Shown here: positions 1 through 11,300 of the stretch, piece by piece
How positions within the stretch are numbered: position 1 is the first letter of the stretch
How the letters are laid out: each line of letters starts with the position of its first letter
Assembly (NCBI GenBank): GCA_036365515.1
Contig: CM070874.1
Location: 211,414,297-211,478,296, forward strand
Origin: Torymus aiolomorphi
Taxonomy: Eukaryota > Arthropoda > Insecta > Hymenoptera > Torymidae
Direction of reading: 5' to 3'
Length of the DNA stretch: 64,000 nucleotides
Notes under the pieces: generated by a model
Database searches by the model: none
What the model was told of the DNA's origin: nothing
The model's input: the letters and a program-made list of their open reading frames with translations, nothing else
Program-made: the position numbers and the translations under genes

Positions 1-439
1 TAGCATGGCGCAGTTTTTCAAACAACTTCTCGATTGTTTCTATGTGCTCGTTAAAAGTTTTAGAGTAGACGCAAATGTCATCAAAAAAAAGAACCACGAT
101 TTTCATACCAGCAATTACTTTAAGAACGAGTGACAAAAATACCGGAGCGCTTGTCTTTAATCCAAAAGGCGATCTAACAAAATGAAATAAACCGAGCTCA
201 CAAGAAAAAGCTGTTTTTTCTCTGTCCTCAGCTTTAATTTTAATTTGATGATAACCCGCGTATAAATCGAAAACTGAGAAAAATTTGGCATCACCAAGCT
301 GATCCAAAATATCCGCTATGTTCGGAACCGGATGATTGTAATCGGGTATAATGGCGTTCAACTTTCTAAAGTCTACTACTACCCGAAATTTTTTCTTGCC
401 GTCGGGTCCCGGTTTTTTGTCAACACAGAACACGGGCGC
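1..439 (-). pseudogene. pol: Gypsy pol, RT palm fragment (copy 1), cut by window edge
   Basis: This is the continuation of the pol frame beyond the in-frame TAG at 440-442. The translation carries RT block features: the VVVDF core motif, the FSVFDLYAGYHQ motif, the SPFGL motif and the FFDD catalytic box. These place it in the fingers and palm of a Ty3-type reverse transcriptase. The protein would continue left of base 1. It differs from the matching part of copy 2 by a few substitutions, including Ser in place of Tyr three residues after FFDDI-CV. It cannot be made as part of full pol because of the stop just upstream. Confidence 0.85.
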
Positions 440-2710
440 CTAGTAGGCACTTGTTGAAGGTTCGACGATGCCTTTCTCCAATATTTCTTTTACTTGCCTA
501 TTGATCTCTTCTTTTAGAATAGGTGGGTGTCTAAATTGTTTAATTCTAATTGGAATATTCGTTGTTGTGGGTATTTCGTGTTCAATTACATTTGTCGCGG
601 GCATAATATCTCCCGCTAAATAAAATCGATCCGAAAATTTCACAAGGAGTGACTCAATTTCGGCTAATTGATTAGGTGACAAATGCTTAAGACGTAAAAG
701 CTCTCTTAATTTAGCCACCCTCTCATTTCCTAAAAGGAAAACCATGTCTGACATGCACATAATTTGATGGTCGCGTGGCTCCCCTATTTTATGGCTCCGC
801 CTTTCTACCCTAATTTGGCTACTTAAGTGCGGAGTGTGCGGCCTATGCTTCCATACTGACCAGACTACTCCATTTATATTTCTTTTAATTTGATGTAGCA
901 TCTGGCGTAAAGTGCATAACATGTTAGAGGTCACCTCGCCCTCCGACACGCGATACTCTCTCATTTTCTTAAAAATAGGAATGGCGGTGAAACACGTAAC
1001 ATTTAAAGCGCAAGAGTATAAGCGTAATAATGAACTACTTTTCCATGCTTGCAAAAAGGTTAACTTCTCTAGCTTGACACGCAACCCCTCAAAAAGGTGC
1101 GCCAGCTGAAAGTCTTCTCGAACTAAAGCATAAGACAATGCGCTGGTTAATTTATTACTTCCGCCCTTCTCAATATTGCCGGACAACGACAACTTTTGCT
1201 TCCTCAATAATTTACTAATTTTGCTAAAACTATTCCTTTTAATTTTAGTTTTTTTATGAGTTTCATGCTTGTATTTAATACACGTAAAATTCCTTATTTT
1301 ATTACAAACAAAATTTACTTTTCTCCTACTTTTATTCAATACCGTTTTTGCTCTATAATTTTTTATATTCAATCCAACATTTTCCCCTTGAGTGCTAACA
1401 CTCATACTATTTTTACAAGCTAAAATTTCCGAATTTTTCTTATTTTCTACTACAATACATTTATTAACTTTACTTTGAAATTTAGCCCAATTTTTTACAA
1501 GAAGATCTTCACTAACTCTATTTTTCCAATTTTTATTTAACAAGTCCAAATACTGTTGAGATACGCTATTTTTTAACGTTTGCTCTCTAAATAAATTATT
1601 TCCGAATATAATCCTGTTCACTTTTTCTTTCAAACTTTTATTTTTACAAAACTTAGTTCTCAAATTTTGCTTTTTAGCTATTTTAACTAACCGGTTTTTA
1701 GTTTCACAATGCTTAACTTTCAAATCTTTATTTTTATCAATTTTTAAGTTTAAGCTTTTATTTTTACAAATTTCATTTTTCAATTTTCTAGTTTTTTCAA
1801 ATTTCAAATTCAAATTTTTGTTTTTACAAATTTTATTTTTCAAATGACTAGCTTCTTCAAAGTTCAAATTCAAGTTTTTGCTTTTATCAATTTTATTTTC
1901 CGAATCGTTAGCTTTTTCAAAGTTCAAATACAAAATTTTGCTTTTACAATTTTTACTTTCCAAATTACTAATTTTTTCAAATTTCAAATTCAAATTTTTA
2001 TTTTCATCAATTCCATTTTTTAAATCAATTTTTCCAAAAACGTGCACGGTACAAATTTCAAATGGGGCGATACTTTTAAGCGAAGAAAGACAAATATGTG
2101 AAATAATTTTCTCGTGCGAAGCAGGTAAATCGCTATAAACGTTCTGAGTGCTACACTCGCCTAAAACAACACTGGATTTGTGCGACCGAGCAGTTGCAAC
2201 GGGATTTTTCGCGTATCCGCGTCCGGAATTGTGCTCATCCCCCGACATCGTACCCTGCGTTACTTCCTTATGTCGTTCGGCTCGTGCCAAACTTACACTC
2301 TCTTTGTTTATTGGCCGCGCGATATCTACACTACTCGTGCACCGTAAACTGATTACGTGAGAAGCTATTTCTAAAAAATTTTCTTCATAATTAATTTTTG
2401 CCCCGTATTTTCTTAACATTTCGCTGCCGATTAACCCGTCCTCTTCAATAGGGAAATCGTCAGGAACCAAATGAAAATACAATGTTAAATCGCGGAAAAT
2501 CAAGGGTATTTTCCCGCGCGAGTTAATCGATTCCTTAGTAATACCTTTAAGTTCAAGAATTTCATTTTCAAAAACAATGGCCTTACTAGGTTTTTTACTA
2601 ATTTTAAGCAATGATGGGCCTGCCCCCGTATCTAGCATTAATTTGAGCGATACCTGATAATTTTTAAATGGCAATTCTATTACAGGTGACTTACTATTAA
2701 TACTCAACAA
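440..2710 (-). pseudogene. pol: Gypsy pol N-terminal part: protease, Lys/Asn-rich linker, RT start (copy 1)
   Basis: A 756-codon open stretch. The aspartic protease lies near the start, with the active site D27-T28-G29 inside MLDTGAGPSLL and a later DGLIGSEML segment that fits the second conserved Ile-Gly region. Then comes an unusual lysine/asparagine-rich linker of about 450 residues, including seven 20-residue repeats, and finally the RT N-terminus (EHEIPTTTNIPIRIKQFRHP). The frame ends at TAG 440-442 where copy 2 has a Ser codon (TCG), a C-to-A nonsense change. Copy 1 has no stop at the two linker positions that break copy 2. The frame overlaps the end of gag in a different phase, as expected for Gypsy gag/pol frameshifting; the first true ATG is not certain. 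Confidence 0.85.
1592..2011 (-). repeat. Seven tandem 60-bp (20-residue) coding repeats in the pol linker, copy 1
   Basis: The translation shows seven consecutive 20-residue units. Each begins I/N/H/F-C/D-x-x-K, then carries a Leu-rich core such as KNLNLKFEK, and ends near LKNK or LESK. At DNA level the unit is 60 bp of A/T-rich sequence. The units diverge toward the C-terminal end. The same array lies at 48708-49127 in copy 2. The heptad-like hydrophobic spacing suggests a helical or coiled-coil region, but this is inference. Confidence 0.85.
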
Positions 2711-2730
2711 AATGGACTTTCGTGCAAATT

Positions 2731-4296
2731 TTAATTCTGATTTGTGTTTGATTGGTGTGGGTGCGTGCTTTCTGATTGCCCCCAGGTCGCGCCCTGTGCC
2801 GTGGGGCTGTTCGCGTTTCCCGCTTCACGTCGCAATTTTTCTCTACTTTTTCTTTCCAATATTTGACATTCATTCTTCCAGTGTCCCTCTTTTTTACAAT
2901 AATTGCAAATTTTAACAAAATTATTGATTTGATTCGATTGTGCCACTGCGGGACTATGCGATCGCGGCCTATATTGATTTTGTGAGACTTGGGGCGTGGC
3001 TGGCCGCGCGCTAGCCAATGGGTTCGCGGCTGGTGCCGAGACGCGCGCTTGCGTAGCTACGGGCTGCGCTCATGTAGTCGGCTGTGTCGCTGGACGCTGT
3101 GTACCCGGGGGTAACAATGATTTTAAAGTCCAACAGTTTTTCGCGATGTGATTTCTTTTGCCACAATATTGACAAATTTCTGTCGGTTTATTTTGAACAA
3201 TTTTAACTTCAGCTAATTCTGCCTTCAATTTGTTATTTTCTTGATTTAATTTACTTTTACGCGTTGGTTCAGTTTTCTCTAAATCTGTAAACTCACGCTC
3301 TATTTCTATTGCTTTTTCTACGGCTTCCTGAAAAGTTGCGGCCACCACAATGCACCTCTTAATTTCCCAATCCATACCGCGTACAAAAAATTTTAATTTA
3401 TCGGCATCTACATTTTGTATGAACCCCGCATCATCCCTTTTTTCTATTTTTGCGGCCTCTTTTAATTCTATTGCGATACGCCTAACTCTGTTTGCAAATG
3501 TTATAATGTTTTCTTTTTCTCTTTGTCTGGCCGCGGCTAATTCCCCCATCAAGGAGTGATGTGTTTTATACGATCAGAAATTTGCCTCAAAATATTTAAC
3601 TGGATCCGTTATATTAAAAAAAACTATTTCCTCCATTGACTTTGCTGCTTCACCCGTTAGCCGTCGTCTAATTAATTTTACCAAGTCGGCTTCGTTTGCT
3701 GCCGGAATCATGCTAATGGCTTCTCTTAAACTGAATAAAAAGGAACTAAGTGTAATATTGCTACCGTCAAATTTTGTTATGCAGTCTAGTGCATCTTTAA
3801 TCGACAAATTTTTTAACGGAGTTAAAGTTGCATTTGCACGAAAAGAATTCATTGTTGTTGGCAGTGTTGTTCTAACATTCGTAGCTAAAGGCGTACTGTG
3901 CCCCCTTCCCCCTGCTACGTGTGGAGTATAATTTGCCGAATTTAATAAGTTTGTATCAAAATTCACTTTATTTTGTGTATTATTCCCGTCGATTGTGTTT
4001 ATTACCGTTTTATACTGCGTAACTTCACCGTCTTCAGTTAATTCTTGGTCGGATTTGACTAGAGCTGGAAGTTTTTCAGTAATCAAATGTTTATCCACGC
4101 TCGAGATTGCTTCCATAATTTCAATAACACTAATATTGTGATGCATAAATTCACGTAAAATGTCTATCATAATTTTGTCTTGACAAATTTTTTCAACTAA
4201 TGCCCTATCCACGGTTTCTGTGAGAGACAACTGCAACTTCTTAACATCCCGAATTCTTTCCGGCTTTATTTCCGATGCCGATTGATATCTAGCCAT
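2731..4296 (-). pseudogene. gag: Gypsy gag (copy 1), two in-frame stops
   Basis: One frame runs from ATG 4296 (MARYQSASEIKPERI) to the stop at 2731. It is interrupted by TGA at 3574-3576 (Gly codon GGA in copy 2) and TGA at 3070-3072 (Trp codon TGG in copy 2). Two CCHC zinc knuckles of the form C-x2-C-x4-H-x4-C are visible: CQYCGKRNHIAKNC, and CNYCKKEGHWKNEC near the C-terminus. These are the nucleocapsid hallmarks of retroelement Gag. The open frame extends upstream to a GTG at 4386. An ATG (MAASNGAVARN) lies still further upstream in another phase, so the original start may have been there and been lost to an indel. The product would have been the structural protein of the virus-like particle. 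Confidence 0.85.
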
Positions 4297-4517
4297 GAGC
4301 ACTGCTACTAACGTACTAATGTAGGTTCCTCTACATAAGGTATTTCCGAAAAATCTCAGTTGCTTCTGAATTCCTAGCGACCGCACCGTTTGAAGCTGCC
4401 ATTTTAATAATTTATTTATATTTTTCTTTTGAACGCAAGAAACGAAGAGAAAAAGAAAATTCTTATAACTGAGGTATGTATGTATATATAAAAAAAAATT
4501 TCACTATTTTCACTTTT
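4297..4517 (-). other. Gypsy copy 1 leader between primer site and gag
   Basis: A/T-rich leader of about 220 bp between the primer-binding site and the first in-frame gag ATG. It includes the out-of-frame upstream ATG of MAASNGAVARN. In copy 1 the tract reads CTACATAAGG, while copy 2 has one extra base (CTACACTAAGG), which changes how the upstream ATG lines up with gag. No other signal was recognised. Confidence 0.6.
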
Positions 4518-4537
4518 ATCCCGGAGGTGGGCCCCCA
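4518..4537 (-). promoter_or_regulatory. Primer-binding site, tRNA-Pro-like (copy 1)
   Basis: On the minus strand, two bases after the LTR end (…GTTACA), the sequence is TGGGGGCCCACCTCCGGGAT. The outer parts TGGGGGC and TCCGGGAT match the classic tRNA-Pro primer site used by many retroviruses, but the centre has CCACC where the usual site has three bases, giving 20 rather than 18 nt. The position next to the 5' LTR is what a minus-strand primer site requires. The identity of the tRNA is an inference. Confidence 0.6.
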
Positions 4538-4913
4538 ATTGTAACGTCCCTGTTACAATGTCGCAAAAACGATAAAGTTAACGCGATAAATGTTCCAGTT
4601 TCGGTTTACGCCTACACGTAATAACCACGGGAGTAGGAACGCGTGAAAATAGTTAATCGGACAGGTAAATTAAACAATGATAATTCGCGATACTAATTAA
4701 GCGGCAAGCGACAGCGTCAGCGAACAATTAGAGTGACAGCGAAAGAGAAAGGATAGCGATCTTCAGAGTTACTTACTTTGGGGCGGTTGCGGTTGGCTCG
4801 TTCTCTCAGTTAGCCCTCGTCAGTCTCAGGGCCCAAACGCAGCGGGCGATTCAAATGGCAGAAGGACAGGATTGTGTAAATAAAGTAACACTCAAAAATG
4901 CAATTATGTGATG

Positions 4914-4919
4914 TTTATT
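4914..4919 (-). promoter_or_regulatory. LTR poly(A) signal AATAAA (copy 1)
   Basis: AATAAA on the minus strand within ATAAATAAACATCACA, about 340 bp downstream of the TATA box. The equivalent signals are at 39518-39523 and 52030-52035. Its position would place R between about 5230 and 4890 and leave U5 of about 350 bp. Confidence 0.5.
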
Positions 4920-5029
4920 TATTGCATAAAGTTACGTTAAAACTGTTACACATTGATTGTAGTCGAGATGTAATATCAACAATTATTCGCGAGACTACAA
5001 TCAGAGAAGCTTGACAAATATTTTAAGTT

Positions 5030-5133
5030 AATTCCGCACGAAAATATTCTAAATCAATTATACTCGAAATTATTCTAAGTAAATTCTACTCGAAATTATT
5101 CTAAGTAAATTCTGCCCGAAAATATTCTAATTC
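5030..5133 (-). repeat. Four 26-bp tandem units inside the LTR (copy 1)
   Basis: Units of the type AATTCTACTCGAAATTATTC plus TAAGTA, repeated four times between the predicted transcription start and the poly(A) signal. The 3' LTR of copy 2 keeps the same four units (39634-39737), but its 5' LTR has only one. Confidence 0.8.
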
Positions 5134-5258
5134 AGAATACAAAATGTCGGAAATTATTCTAAGTCCAATTGTTACAATTAAATAGTCGTCGGTCAAGGGC
5201 TTCGCCCTGCGAAACAAAAAGAACAAAAGCTTCTGCCTCGAGTGGAGGCGCGTCGCGG

Positions 5259-5266
5259 CTTTTATA
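5259..5266 (-). promoter_or_regulatory. LTR TATA box (copy 1)
   Basis: TATAAAAG on the minus strand, preceded by GCGGG and followed by CCGCGACGCGCC. It lies about 335 bp into the LTR, a fitting place for the U3 promoter, and is conserved at 39863-39870 and 52297-52304 in the other two LTRs. Transcription would start roughly 25-30 bp downstream. Confidence 0.6.
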
Positions 5267-5599
5267 CCCGCACATGTATCTAGAGCAGAGGCAAAGGTAA
5301 GGGAGTGTAGGGAATATCATCTTTTGCATGGGGTGGCAAGAACGCGGGTGGGGAACTCGGGTTCGAATGTGGCGCTGCCAAGGACAAGGGTTGGATCGAT
5401 AGGCGGGACGAAAACGGGTAAGGTAGGATTCGTTAACATGCGAACTGTGGCTGTCGCAGGTAACCCAGTTGCTACTAGGTGGCGTTACTGACAGGAAATA
5501 GGACTCATGGTAACATGAAGGAAAAAAAGGTTGTAGGGTGGTAAGGATAGATGGTAGCATGGGTGTCCAAAGTAGCGGTCAGTCGTGCTCGACGTGACT

Positions 5600-8330
5600 C
5601 TACGTTATATTGACAAAAAGAACGACACAAATATAAATTTCCTGCCTTTGAATACCAGTCAGTGCTTTAAACCACGGTTTTCCCTCTTTGTTGCAGGATT
5701 TCACACACTTTTCACCATGTTCTAGGAAAATATTGGTAAAACAATGTATTTTATCGTGAACCCACGATATTTAGAGGATACCAATTATAAAAATCCATAT
5801 TTCCGAACACGAAGAGCAATAGTACCTTAAATTATGGTTTTCTCTGTTTATCGCAGGATTCCACACTCTTTTCGCCATATTCTCGGAAAATATTGGTAAA
5901 AACAGGCATTTCTAGCATAAACCTACGTTATCTTGAGAAAAATAACGACACAAATATAAATTTCCTGCGTTTGATTACCAGTCAGTGCTTTGACTCATGT
6001 TTTTCCCTATTTGTTGCAGGAGTCCACACACTTTCGACCATATTATATGAAAATATTGGTAAAACAATGTATTATATCCTGAAGCCACGATATTTAGAGG
6101 ATACCAATTATAAAAGACCATATTTCCAACTCACGGAGAGAAAAAGTACTTTTGCATTATGGTTTTCCCTGTTTATTGCAGGATTCCACGCACTTATCAC
6201 CATATACTAGGAAAATATTGGAAAAAACAGGCATTTTTCACCATTTATTAGGAAAATATTGATAAAACAATGTATTTTATCGTGAACCCACGATATTTAG
6301 AGGATACCAATTATAAAATTCCATATTTCCAACTCACGAAGAGAAAAAGTTCTTTAAATCATGTTTTCCCTGTTTGTTGCAGGATTCCACGCACTTTTCA
6401 CCATATTCTAGGGGAATATTCATAAAAACAGGCATTTCTAGCATAAACCTACGTTATTTGGAGGATACCGATTATAAAAGTCCATATTTCCAACTCAAGA
6501 AGAGAAAAAGTTCTTTAAATCATGTTTTCCCTGTTTGTTGCAGGATTCCACGCACTTTTCACCATATTCTAGGGGAATATTCATAAAAACAGGCATTTCT
6601 AGCATAAACCTACGTTATTTGGAGGATACCGATTATAAAAGTCCATATTTCCAACTCAAGAAGAGAAAAAGTTCTTTAAATCATGTTTTCCCTGTTTGTT
6701 GCAGGATTCCACGCACTTTTCACCATATTCTAGGGGAATATTCATAAAAACAGGCATTTCTAGCATAAACCTACGTTATTTGGAGAAAAAGAACGAAATA
6801 AATCTAAATTTCCGGCATTTGAATGACAATAAGTGTTTTAAAACATGTTTTTCCCTGTTTGTTACAGGATTCCACACACTTTTCACCATATACTATGTAA
6901 CTATTGGTAAAAACAGGGATTTCTAGCATAAAACTACGTTATTTGGAGAAAAAGAACGAAACAAATCAAAATTTCCGGCGTTTGAATGCAAATAAATAGT
7001 TTAGATCATGGTTTTCCCTGTTTCTTACAGAATTCCACACACTTTTCACCATATTCTGGGAAAATAGTGGTAAAACAATATATTTTATCGTGAACCCACG
7101 ATATTTAGAGGATACCTATTATAAAAGTCCATATTTCCATCTCAAGAAGCGAAAAAGTACTTTAAATTATGGTTTTCCCTGTTTGTTGTAGGATTGCACA
7201 CACTTTACACCATATACTAGGGATATATTGGTAAAAACAGGCATTTCTAGCATAAACCTACGTTATTTTGAGAACACGAACGAATCAAGTCTTAATTTCC
7301 GGCGTTTGAATACCACTGAGTACATCAAATCATGGTTTTCCCTGTTTGATGCCGGATTCCACACACTTTTCCCCATATACTAGGAAAATATTGGTAAAAC
7401 AATGTATTTTATCGTCAACCCACGATATTTAGAGCATAACAATTATAAAAGTCCATATTTCCAACTCAAGAAGAGAAAAAGTACTGTAAATTATGGCTTT
7501 CCCTGTTTATTGCAGGATTCCACACACTTTTCACCATATTCTAGAAAAATATTGGTAACAACAGGCATTTCCAGCAAAAACCTTCGTTATTTGAGAAAAA
7601 TAGCCGAACAAAACTAAATTTCCGGCGTTTAAATGCCACTAAGTGCATTAAATCATGGTTTTCCCTGTTTGTTGCAGGATTCCGCACACTTTTCACTATA
7701 TTTTAGAAAAATATTGTCAAAACAATTTATTTTATCGTGAACCCACGATATTTAGAGGATACCAATTATAGAAATCATAATTTCCAACTCACGAAGAGTA
7801 AAAATACTTTAAAATATGGTTTTCCCGGTTTGTTGCAGGATTCCACACACTTTTCAACATATTTTAGGAAAATATTGGTAAAACAATGTATTTTATCGTG
7901 AACCCACGATATTTAGAGGAAACCAATTATAAAAATCCATATTTCCAACTCACGAACAGAAATAGTACTTTAAATTATGGTTTTCCCTGTTTATTGCAGG
8001 ATTCCACGCACTGTTAACCATATACTAGGAAAATATTGGTAAAAACAGGCATTTCTCACCATATATTAGGAATATATTGGTAAAAACAGGCATTTCTATC
8101 ATAAACCTTCGTTGTCTTGAGAAAAAGAACGAAACAAATCTAAATTTCCAGCTTTTGAATACCAATAAATGCCTTAAATCATGGTTTTCCCTGTTTGTTG
8201 CAGGATTCCGCACACTTTTCACCATATTTTAGAAAAATATTGTTAAAACAATTTATTGTATCGTAAACCCACGATATTTAGAGGATAAGAATTATAGAAA
8301 TCATAATTTCCAACTCACGAAGAGAAATCA
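5600..8330. repeat. A/B-type satellite array, 161-163 bp monomers
   Basis: Tandem monomers share a conserved half (TATGGTTTTCCCTGTTT, TTGCAGGATTCCAC, CACTTTTCACCATATACTAG, GAAAATATTGGTAAAA) joined to one of two variable halves. Type A carries CATTTCTAGCATAAACCTACG plus a TTTCCGGCGTTTGAATACCA segment, period about 163 bp. Type B carries ATTTTATCGTGAACCCACGA and GTCCATATTTCCAACTC, period 161 bp. Short 60-105 codon open frames recur because of the repeat structure and are not taken as genes. The first kilobase next to the LTR matches the right flank of Gypsy copy 2. Confidence 0.93.
6413..6734. repeat. Two identical chimeric A/B monomers (161 bp each)
   Basis: The type-A beginning (CATTTCTAGCATAAACCTACG then TTATTTGGA) switches directly into the type-B body (GGATACCGATTATAAAAG) within one monomer. 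The same 161-bp unit occurs twice in a row, bounded by matching B tails, so the three tails start 161 bp apart (6374, 6535, 6696). By eye the copies are identical. This is a crossover product between A and B that was then amplified locally. Confidence 0.85.
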
Positions 8331-11300
8331 AAGAATTGGAAAAAAAGGCATTTTTAGCATGGACCTTAAGTTATTTTGACGAAAACAATGATCGAAATCC
8401 ATATTTCCAGCAGATTAAGAACTAAAAGTACCGAAATTCATGGTTTTTCGCTGTTTTTTGCAGGATACCACGCACTTTTCACCATATACTAGCAATGTAT
8501 TGGAAAAAAATTCATTTTTAGCATGGACTTAAGTTATTTCCACGAAAAAAATGTTCGAAATCCATATTTCCAGAAGATTAAGAACAAAAAGTACTGAAAA
8601 TCATGGTTTTTCGCTATTTTTTGCAGGATACCCCACACTTTTCACCATATACTTGGAAAATGTTGGTAAAAACAGGCATTTTTAGAATCGAGCTAATGTA
8701 TTTTGACAAAAACAATGATCGACACCCATATTTCCAGCACATTAAGAACAAAAAGTACCGAAAATCATGGTTTTTCGCTGTTTTTTGAAGGTTATCACAG
8801 ACTTTTTACCATATACTTGGGAAATATTGGTAAAAACAGGTATGTTTAGCATGGACCTAAGTTATTTTGACGAAAACAATGACCCAAGTCCATATTTCCA
8901 GCAAATTAAGAACAAAAAGTACTGAAAATCATGGTTTTTCGCTCTTTTTTTCAGGATACAACGTACTTTTAACCTTATACTTGGAAAATATTGGTAAAAA
9001 CAGGCATTTTTAACCATATATTATGAAAATATTGGTAAAAACAGCCATATTTAGCATTAAACTTCCTCATCTTGAGGAAAACAATATTCCAAATTCTTAT
9101 TCCCAACAGATTAAGAACAAGAAGTACCGAAAATCAAGGTTTTTCGCTGTTTTTTGCTGGATACCACGCACTTCTCACCATATACAAGCAATGTATTGGA
9201 AAAAAAGGCATTTTTAGCATGGACCTAAATTATTTTGACGAAAACAATGATCGAAATCCATATTTCCAACAGATTAAGAACTAAAAGTACCGATAATCAT
9301 GGTTTTTCGCTGTTTTTTGCAGGATACCACGCACTTTTGGCCATATACTAGGAAAATAATGGTAGAAACAGGCATTTTCGCATAGACCTAAGTTATTTTC
9401 ACGAAAAAAATGATCGAAATCCATATTTCCAGTAGATTAAGAACAAAAACTACTGAAAATCATGGTTTTTCGCTGTTTTTTGCAGGATACCACGCACTTT
9501 TCACCATATACTAGCAATGTATTGGAAAAAAAGGCATTTTTAGCATGGACCTAAGTAATTTTCACGAAAAAAATGATCGAAATCCATATTTCCAGAAGAT
9601 TAAGAACAAAAAGTACTGAAAATCATGGTTTTCCGCTGTTTTTTGCAGGATACCACGCACTTTCCACCATATACTTGCGAAATAATCATTTTTAACCATA
9701 TGTTATGAAAATAATGGCAAAACAGCCATATTTAGCATTAAACTTCCTCATTTTGACAATATTCCAAATCCTTATTCCCAGCAAATTAAGAACAATAAGT
9801 ACAGAAAATCAATGTTTTCCGCTGTTTCTTGCAGGATCCCACGCACTTTTCACCATATACTAGAAACGTGTTGGAAAAAACAGGCATTATTAGCATGGAC
9901 CTAAGTTATTTTGAAGAAAACGATGATTGAAATCCATATTTTCAGCAGAATAAGTACAAATGTACTGAAAATCATTGTTTTTCGCTGTTTTTTTCAGGAT
10001 ACATGGTAATTTTAACCATATATTATGAAAATATTGGTGAAAACAGCCATATTTAGCATAAAACTTCGTCATTTTGAGGAAAGGAATATCCAAATCCATA
10101 TTTCCAGCAGATTAAGAACAAAATGTACCGAAAATCAAGGTTTCTCGCTGTTTCTTGATGGACACCACGCACTTTTCGCCATATACTAGGAAAATATTGG
10201 TTGAAACAGACATTTTTAGCATAGACTTAAGTTATTTTGCCGAACACAATGATCGAAATCCATATTTCCAGCAGATTAAGAACAAACTGTACTGAAAATC
10301 GTGGGTTTTCGCTGTTTTTTGCAGGATACCACATGCTTTTCGCCATATACTAGGAAAATGTTGGTAAAAACAGGCATTTTTAGCATAGACCTAAGTTATT
10401 TTGCCGAACACAATGATCGAAATCCATATTTCCAGCAGATTAAGAACAAAAAGTACTGATAATCATGGTTTTTCGCTGTTTTTTGCAGGTTACCACGGAC
10501 TTTCCACCATATACTTGGAAAATACTGTTTAAAACAGGCATAATTAGCATAAAATTTCGTCATTTTGAGTAGAACATTGATCCAAATCCATATTTACAGG
10601 AGATTAAGAACAAAAGTTACTGAAAATCATGGTTTTTCGCTGTTTTTTGCAGGATAGCACGCACTTTTCACCATATACTTGGGAAATATTGGTAACAACA
10701 GGCATGTTTCGCCTGGAGCTCAGTTATTTTGACGAAAACTGTGATCCAAGTCCATATTTCCAGCAGATTAATAACACAAAGTTCCGAACACCCTGATTTT
10801 TCGCTGTTTTTTGCAGGATACCCCGCACTTTTCACCATATACTAGGAAAATATTGTTAAAAACAGGCATTTTTAGCATAGACCTAAGTTATTTTGACGAA
10901 AACAAGGATCGAAATCCATATTTCCAGCAGATTAAGAACAAGAAGTACTGAAAATCATGGTTTTTCTCTGTTTTTGCAGGTTACCACGGACTTTCCACCA
11001 TATACTCGGAAAATACTGCTAAAAACAGGCATATTTAGCATAAAACTTCGTCATTTTGGAAAACAATGATGCAAAACCATATTTACACGAGATTATGAAC
11101 GAAGGGTACTGAAAATCATGGTTTTTCGCTGTTTTTTGCAGGATACCACGCTATTTACACCATATACTAGGAAAATATTGATAAGAACAGGCATTTCTAG
11201 TATAGCCCTAACTGATTTTGACGAAAACAATGATCGCAATCCGTATTTCCAGCAGATTAATAACAAAAAGTACCGAAAATCATGATTTTTCGCTGTTTTT

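Larger units (their letters stand above)
1..5599 (-). mobile_element. Ty3/Gypsy env-type LTR retrotransposon, copy 1 (3' part outside window)
   Basis: Reading on the minus strand, this holds a 5' LTR (4540-5599), primer site, gag, protease, a long linker and the start of RT, and then runs off the left window edge. Bases 1-4539 align with 47117-51655 of the second copy at a constant offset of 47116, with only scattered mismatches and compensating 1-nt indels. The right flank reads CTACGTTATATTGAC, the same satellite site that flanks copy 2. Gag and pol carry stop codons different from those of copy 2, so this copy is dead as it stands. Assignment to Ty3/Gypsy rests on the order PR-RT, the DTG protease, the two CCHC knuckles, and the intact RT/RNase H/IN order in copy 2. 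Confidence 0.93.
4540..5599 (-). repeat. 5' LTR of Gypsy copy 1 (1060 bp)
   Basis: Starts TGTAACGTCC on the plus strand and ends CTCGACGTGACT, so on the minus strand it runs AGTCACGTCGAG to GGACGTTACA. The expected terminal TG has mutated to AG. The length of 1060 bp equals the 3' LTR of copy 2 (39144-40203). Inside are a TATA box, a 4-unit 26-bp tandem repeat at 5030-5133 and a poly(A) signal. Flanking base quartet 5600-5603 is CTAC, the same as the target duplication of copy 2. Confidence 0.9.

Noticed and set aside
5159..5560. 133-codon minus-strand frame inside the Gypsy LTR
   Set aside because: Lies in the LTR promoter region; the same frame is shortened or broken in the other two LTRs.
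6374..6926. Series of 70-76 codon frames with the same translation
   Set aside because: These are direct consequences of identical 161-bp repeats, not a gene family.
8000..8240. CENP-B-box-like motif in the conserved satellite half
   Set aside because: No convincing match to the known box core was found by eye.
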